Shown here piece after piece: positions 13,458-15,462 of a stretch of DNA of 15,462 nucleotides (its first letter is position 1; every line of letters starts with the position of its first letter). The stretch comes from Methanomassiliicoccales archaeon PtaB.Bin134 (lineage in GTDB: Archaea > Thermoplasmatota > Thermoplasmata > Methanomassiliicoccales > UBA472). The position numbers and the translations under genes are program-made. Under the pieces are notes generated by a model. The model searched no databases and was not told where the DNA came from. It saw only the letters and a list, made by a program, of their open reading frames with translations. The stretch is from NCBI GenBank assembly GCA_002067045.1, contig MVPZ01000164.1, positions 1 to 15,462 of the forward strand, in the 5' to 3' direction.

Positions 13458-14967
13458 GGTTCTGCCGGAGCAGGTCCAGGTCGGTGACGTAGAGCTCCCG
13501 GATGTCCTTCAGGTTCCATTTGAGCATAGCCAGGCGCTCGAACCCCAGGCCCCAGGCCAGCACCGGGTGCTTGATACCCAGGGGTCCGGTGACCTCCGGG
13601 CGGAAGACGCCCGCGCCTCCCAGCTCCATCCACGATCCGTTATAGTAGATGTCCACCTCCAGGGAGGGCTCGGTGTAGGGGAACGGACCAGGGCGCACGC
13701 GGACCTTGTCAAAGCCCATCCGGCGGTAGAACTCCTTCAGCCAGCTCACCAGCATGTCGAAGCTGGCTCCCTCCTCCATGATGATACCCTCGATCTGCAT
13801 GAACTCGGGGAGGTGGGTCATGTCGATGCTCTCGTTCCTGAAGATCCTGGATATCGAGAACACCTTTACCGGGGGGTCCTGATGCTTCGAAAGATAGCGG
13901 ATGGTGTTGACGGTGGTGTGGGTCCTGAGCAGGGCTCTCTCGGCCTCCTCTCGGGACCAGGCGTAGCGCCATCCCAGCGATCCAGTGTCCCCTCCGTCCT
14001 CATGAACGGCCTTGACCCTCTGGACGATCTCCTCGTCCTCCAGGGGCAGGCGGCTGGGGTTCTTCAGGTAGAAGGTGTCCTGCAGCTCGCGGGCCGGGTG
14101 GTCCTGGGGGGTGAACAGCGCGTCCATGTTCCAGAAGGAGGGCTGCACGTACTCGTCATCGATCTCGGTGAATCCCATCTCCAGCAGGATCCTGCGGACC
14201 TCGTCGGCCACCCGGGTGATGGGGTGCTTCTTGGCCGGATACTGGCATGGGGCGAACGTCCGGATGTCGTACTTGCGGAAGGACACATCCTTCCACCTGC
14301 CGGTCTGCAGCAGCTCCGGGTTGAGCTGGGCCACCTCGTCCGTGAGCTGTATGCCCAGGGAGACGATCTCGTTGCCCAGCCTGCTCAGGGCCAGGACGCG
14401 GGACACCACCAGCTTCTCCTGCAGCACGCCCTTGCGGGCCTTGAGCAGGTCCAGGGCGGCCTTGTCCGCCTCCCCCTCCTCCAGGTCCCTGGAGGAAAGG
14501 AGATCGATCAGCTTTTCGTCCTCCATCTCCCGGTCATGGGATCCCTTCCCTTCGTCGGTGAGGTGCAGCATGGGCTCCGCGCCGGACTTGTCCAGGACGG
14601 CCAGCTTCTTCCTCATGAGCCAGCCGATGGCCATGGAGGACTCCTCCTTGCCCATGGCCGCCTCCAGGTCCCTTACGCCCAGAGAGCCGCCCTTCTCGGA
14701 GATAAGCGTGAGGGCCCTCCTCTCCGGCACCCCCTTCTCCACCAACGAGCGGTCCTTCAGGCAGTAGACCTTGCGGGCGCTCTCCTCTATGTCCACCGCC
14801 CCCTTGGACTGCAGCCAGGAAGCGGCGTTCATGACCTCCACCAGCTGCTGGAACTCCCCTCCCTTGAAGATATCGTCCGGCGAAGCCCTGCCTCCCAATA
14901 CCTGCAGGGCCACCAGCACTTTCTTCTCGGAGTGGCTGAGACCTTCCAACACCTCGGCGGCATTCAT
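13447..14967 (-). CDS. pheS: Phenylalanyl-tRNA synthetase alpha subunit
   Basis: This 506-residue catalytic subunit of the class II PheRS attaches phenylalanine to tRNA-Phe. The N-terminal half (about 1-200) contains winged-helix segments typical of archaeal/eukaryotic alpha subunits. Class II motif 1 spans about H248-P to F266, motif 2 is F376-R-N-E-S with the loop to E393-G, and motif 3 is G473-L-G-F-E-R-L. W279 and the segment PQDHPARELQDTF also match the family. The beta subunit gene pheT does not follow it; downstream is the convergent winged-helix/TPR gene, overlapping by 11 bases, so pheT must be elsewhere. ATG 14967 lies about 25 bases from a TATA box, suggesting its own leaderless transcript. 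Confidence 0.96.
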   Translation of the reverse strand: MNAAEVLEGLSHSEKKVLVALQVLGGRASPDDIFKGGEFQQLVEVMNAASWLQSKGAVDIEESARKVYCLKDRSLVEKGVPERRALTLISEKGGSLGVRDLEAAMGKEESSMAIGWLMRKKLAVLDKSGAEPMLHLTDEGKGSHDREMEDEKLIDLLSSRDLEEGEADKAALDLLKARKGVLQEKLVVSRVLALSRLGNEIVSLGIQLTDEVAQLNPELLQTGRWKDVSFRKYDIRTFAPCQYPAKKHPITRVADEVRRILLEMGFTEIDDEYVQPSFWNMDALFTPQDHPARELQDTFYLKNPSRLPLEDEEIVQRVKAVHEDGGDTGSLGWRYAWSREEAERALLRTHTTVNTIRYLSKHQDPPVKVFSISRIFRNESIDMTHLPEFMQIEGIIMEEGASFDMLVSWLKEFYRRMGFDKVRVRPGPFPYTEPSLEVDIYYNGSWMELGGAGVFRPEVTGPLGIKHPVLAWGLGFERLAMLKWNLKDIRELYVTDLDLLRQNPIF

Positions 14968-14989
14968 GTCCTGGGAGATTTGGTCATCG

Positions 14990-14995
14990 ATATAT
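14990..14995 (-). promoter_or_regulatory. TATA box of pheS, beside the trmO stop codon
   Basis: ATATAT is centred about 25 bases before the pheS ATG and ends one base from the trmO TAA (14997-14999). The spacing predicts a leaderless transcript. The 29-base gap to trmO holds nothing else. Confidence 0.5.
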
Positions 14996-14996
14996 G

Positions 14997-15392
14997 TTAC
15001 TTATGGGCTCGGCGCTGGACCGGCCGGACCGCTCCAGGTCTCGCCTTCAGCGAACTCCAGGAGAACTCCTTGCCAACCACTCCCTTGATGTCGATTATGG
15101 GGGTGTCCAGAAGGGCGTCCAGCCCCTCCACCTTCAGATGTCCGCCCTCTGCTTCCAGCAGCCTGACCCGGGTCAGTCCCAATGGATTGGGGCGCCGGGG
15201 GCTCCTGGTCCCGAAGACCCCGGCCAAGGGTATCTCTGGATCTCCCCGGGGATGGAGCTTCAGGTCGTATCCCTGGCTTCTGTCGAAGAGGAAGATTATG
15301 TCCAGCTCCTTGAGCAGTTCGATCCGGTACAATCCCTCCTCATACTCCGGCGATATCTCTATGGTGGAGATGGTTCCTTCGATCGATATCAC
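14997..15392 (-). CDS. trmO: tRNA (t6A37) N6-methyltransferase TrmO-like protein
   Basis: This TrmO (UPF0066) protein would methylate N6-threonylcarbamoyladenosine at position 37 of tRNAs, using S-adenosylmethionine. The core signature is present: G-V-F-G-T-R-S-P-R-R-P-N-P-L-G-L-T at about residues 58-74, followed by a strand ending in TPIIDIK. From GTG 15392 it has 131 residues. The frame continues upstream without a stop as LLRPIGRV, and PIGxV is the usual first strand of the family, so translation probably begins earlier, perhaps at CTG 15410, which overlaps the TGA of the preceding gene. At the other end the usual DIKPY reads DIKGVV and the remaining tail (about 30 residues) is basic and not familiar. 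Family is confident; the start is not. Confidence 0.8.
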   Translation of the reverse strand: MISIEGTISTIEISPEYEEGLYRIELLKELDIIFLFDRSQGYDLKLHPRGDPEIPLAGVFGTRSPRRPNPLGLTRVRLLEAEGGHLKVEGLDALLDTPIIDIKGVVGKEFSWSSLKARPGAVRPVQRRAHK

Positions 15393-15406
15393 GCGGCCGA
15401 TGGGTC

Positions 15407-15462
15407 TCAGCAGGTGTCCGGTAGCAGGAACTCGTGGAGGCGCTCCTTGGCCTCCTCCCTCT
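15407..15462 (-). CDS. 3' end of an unidentified leftward gene
   Basis: Seventeen codons before TGA 15409-15407 encode REEAKERLHEFLLPDTC. Third positions are nearly all G or C, as in neighbouring genes, which supports real coding. The gene enters from the right edge and is too short to identify. Its stop overlaps the probable start region of trmO, so the two are likely one transcription unit. Confidence 0.6.
   Translation of the reverse strand, partial: REEAKERLHEFLLPDTC

Overview
The window reads as a high-GC euryarchaeal chromosome segment, most likely from the Thermoplasmatota (Methanomassiliicoccales-like). Archaeal or archaeal/eukaryotic-type families dominate: release factor aRF1, archaeal UMP kinase, GEK1-type D-aminoacyl-tRNA deacylase, a PurP-family ATP-grasp enzyme, archaeal PheRS alpha and ArgRS, and a PKD/CARDB surface protein. 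TATA-like boxes about 25 bases before start codons (dtdA, pheS, lplA) and T-rich ends after genes also fit an archaeon. The lineage is inferred. At least five of fourteen visible stop codons are UAG, so UAG looks like an ordinary stop here rather than one reserved for pyrrolysine.

Layout, left to right. A two-repeat MgtE/SLC41-type cation transporter (26-1258, +) is followed by a purP-family gene (1315-2472, +). A 152-base promoter region then precedes a 962-residue secreted, membrane-anchored surface protein (2625-5513, +), a lipoate-protein ligase A-like gene (5553-6287, +) and, convergent with it, the leftward cluster prf1-argS-GNAT (9739 down to 6288), whose genes abut or overlap by one base. 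A 63-base divergent promoter region separates prf1 from pyrH (9803-10486, +). pyrH is followed by a four-helix membrane protein with a C-terminal zinc ribbon (10545-11234, +), which converges on dtdA (12061 down to 11231). A 139-base divergent region separates dtdA from a winged-helix/TPR protein (12201-13457, +), which converges on pheS (14967 down to 13447). trmO and the 3' end of another gene, both leftward, fill the right edge.

Functionally this is mostly core information processing: termination (aRF1), tRNA charging (ArgRS, PheRS alpha), clearance of D-aminoacyl-tRNA (DtdA), t6A37 methylation (TrmO), nucleotide synthesis (UMP kinase, PurP family) and cofactor attachment (LplA). I see no mobile element, CRISPR array, rRNA or tRNA gene, and no clear new multi-gene system.

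The observations most worth a second look are: a PurP-family protein lacking the usual glycine-rich ATP-grasp loop; a probable frameshift or unusual start at the zinc-ribbon membrane protein; a likely non-canonical start of trmO overlapping the upstream stop; a single in-frame UAG between the surface protein and lplA; and three convergent gene pairs with no space between their stop codons.
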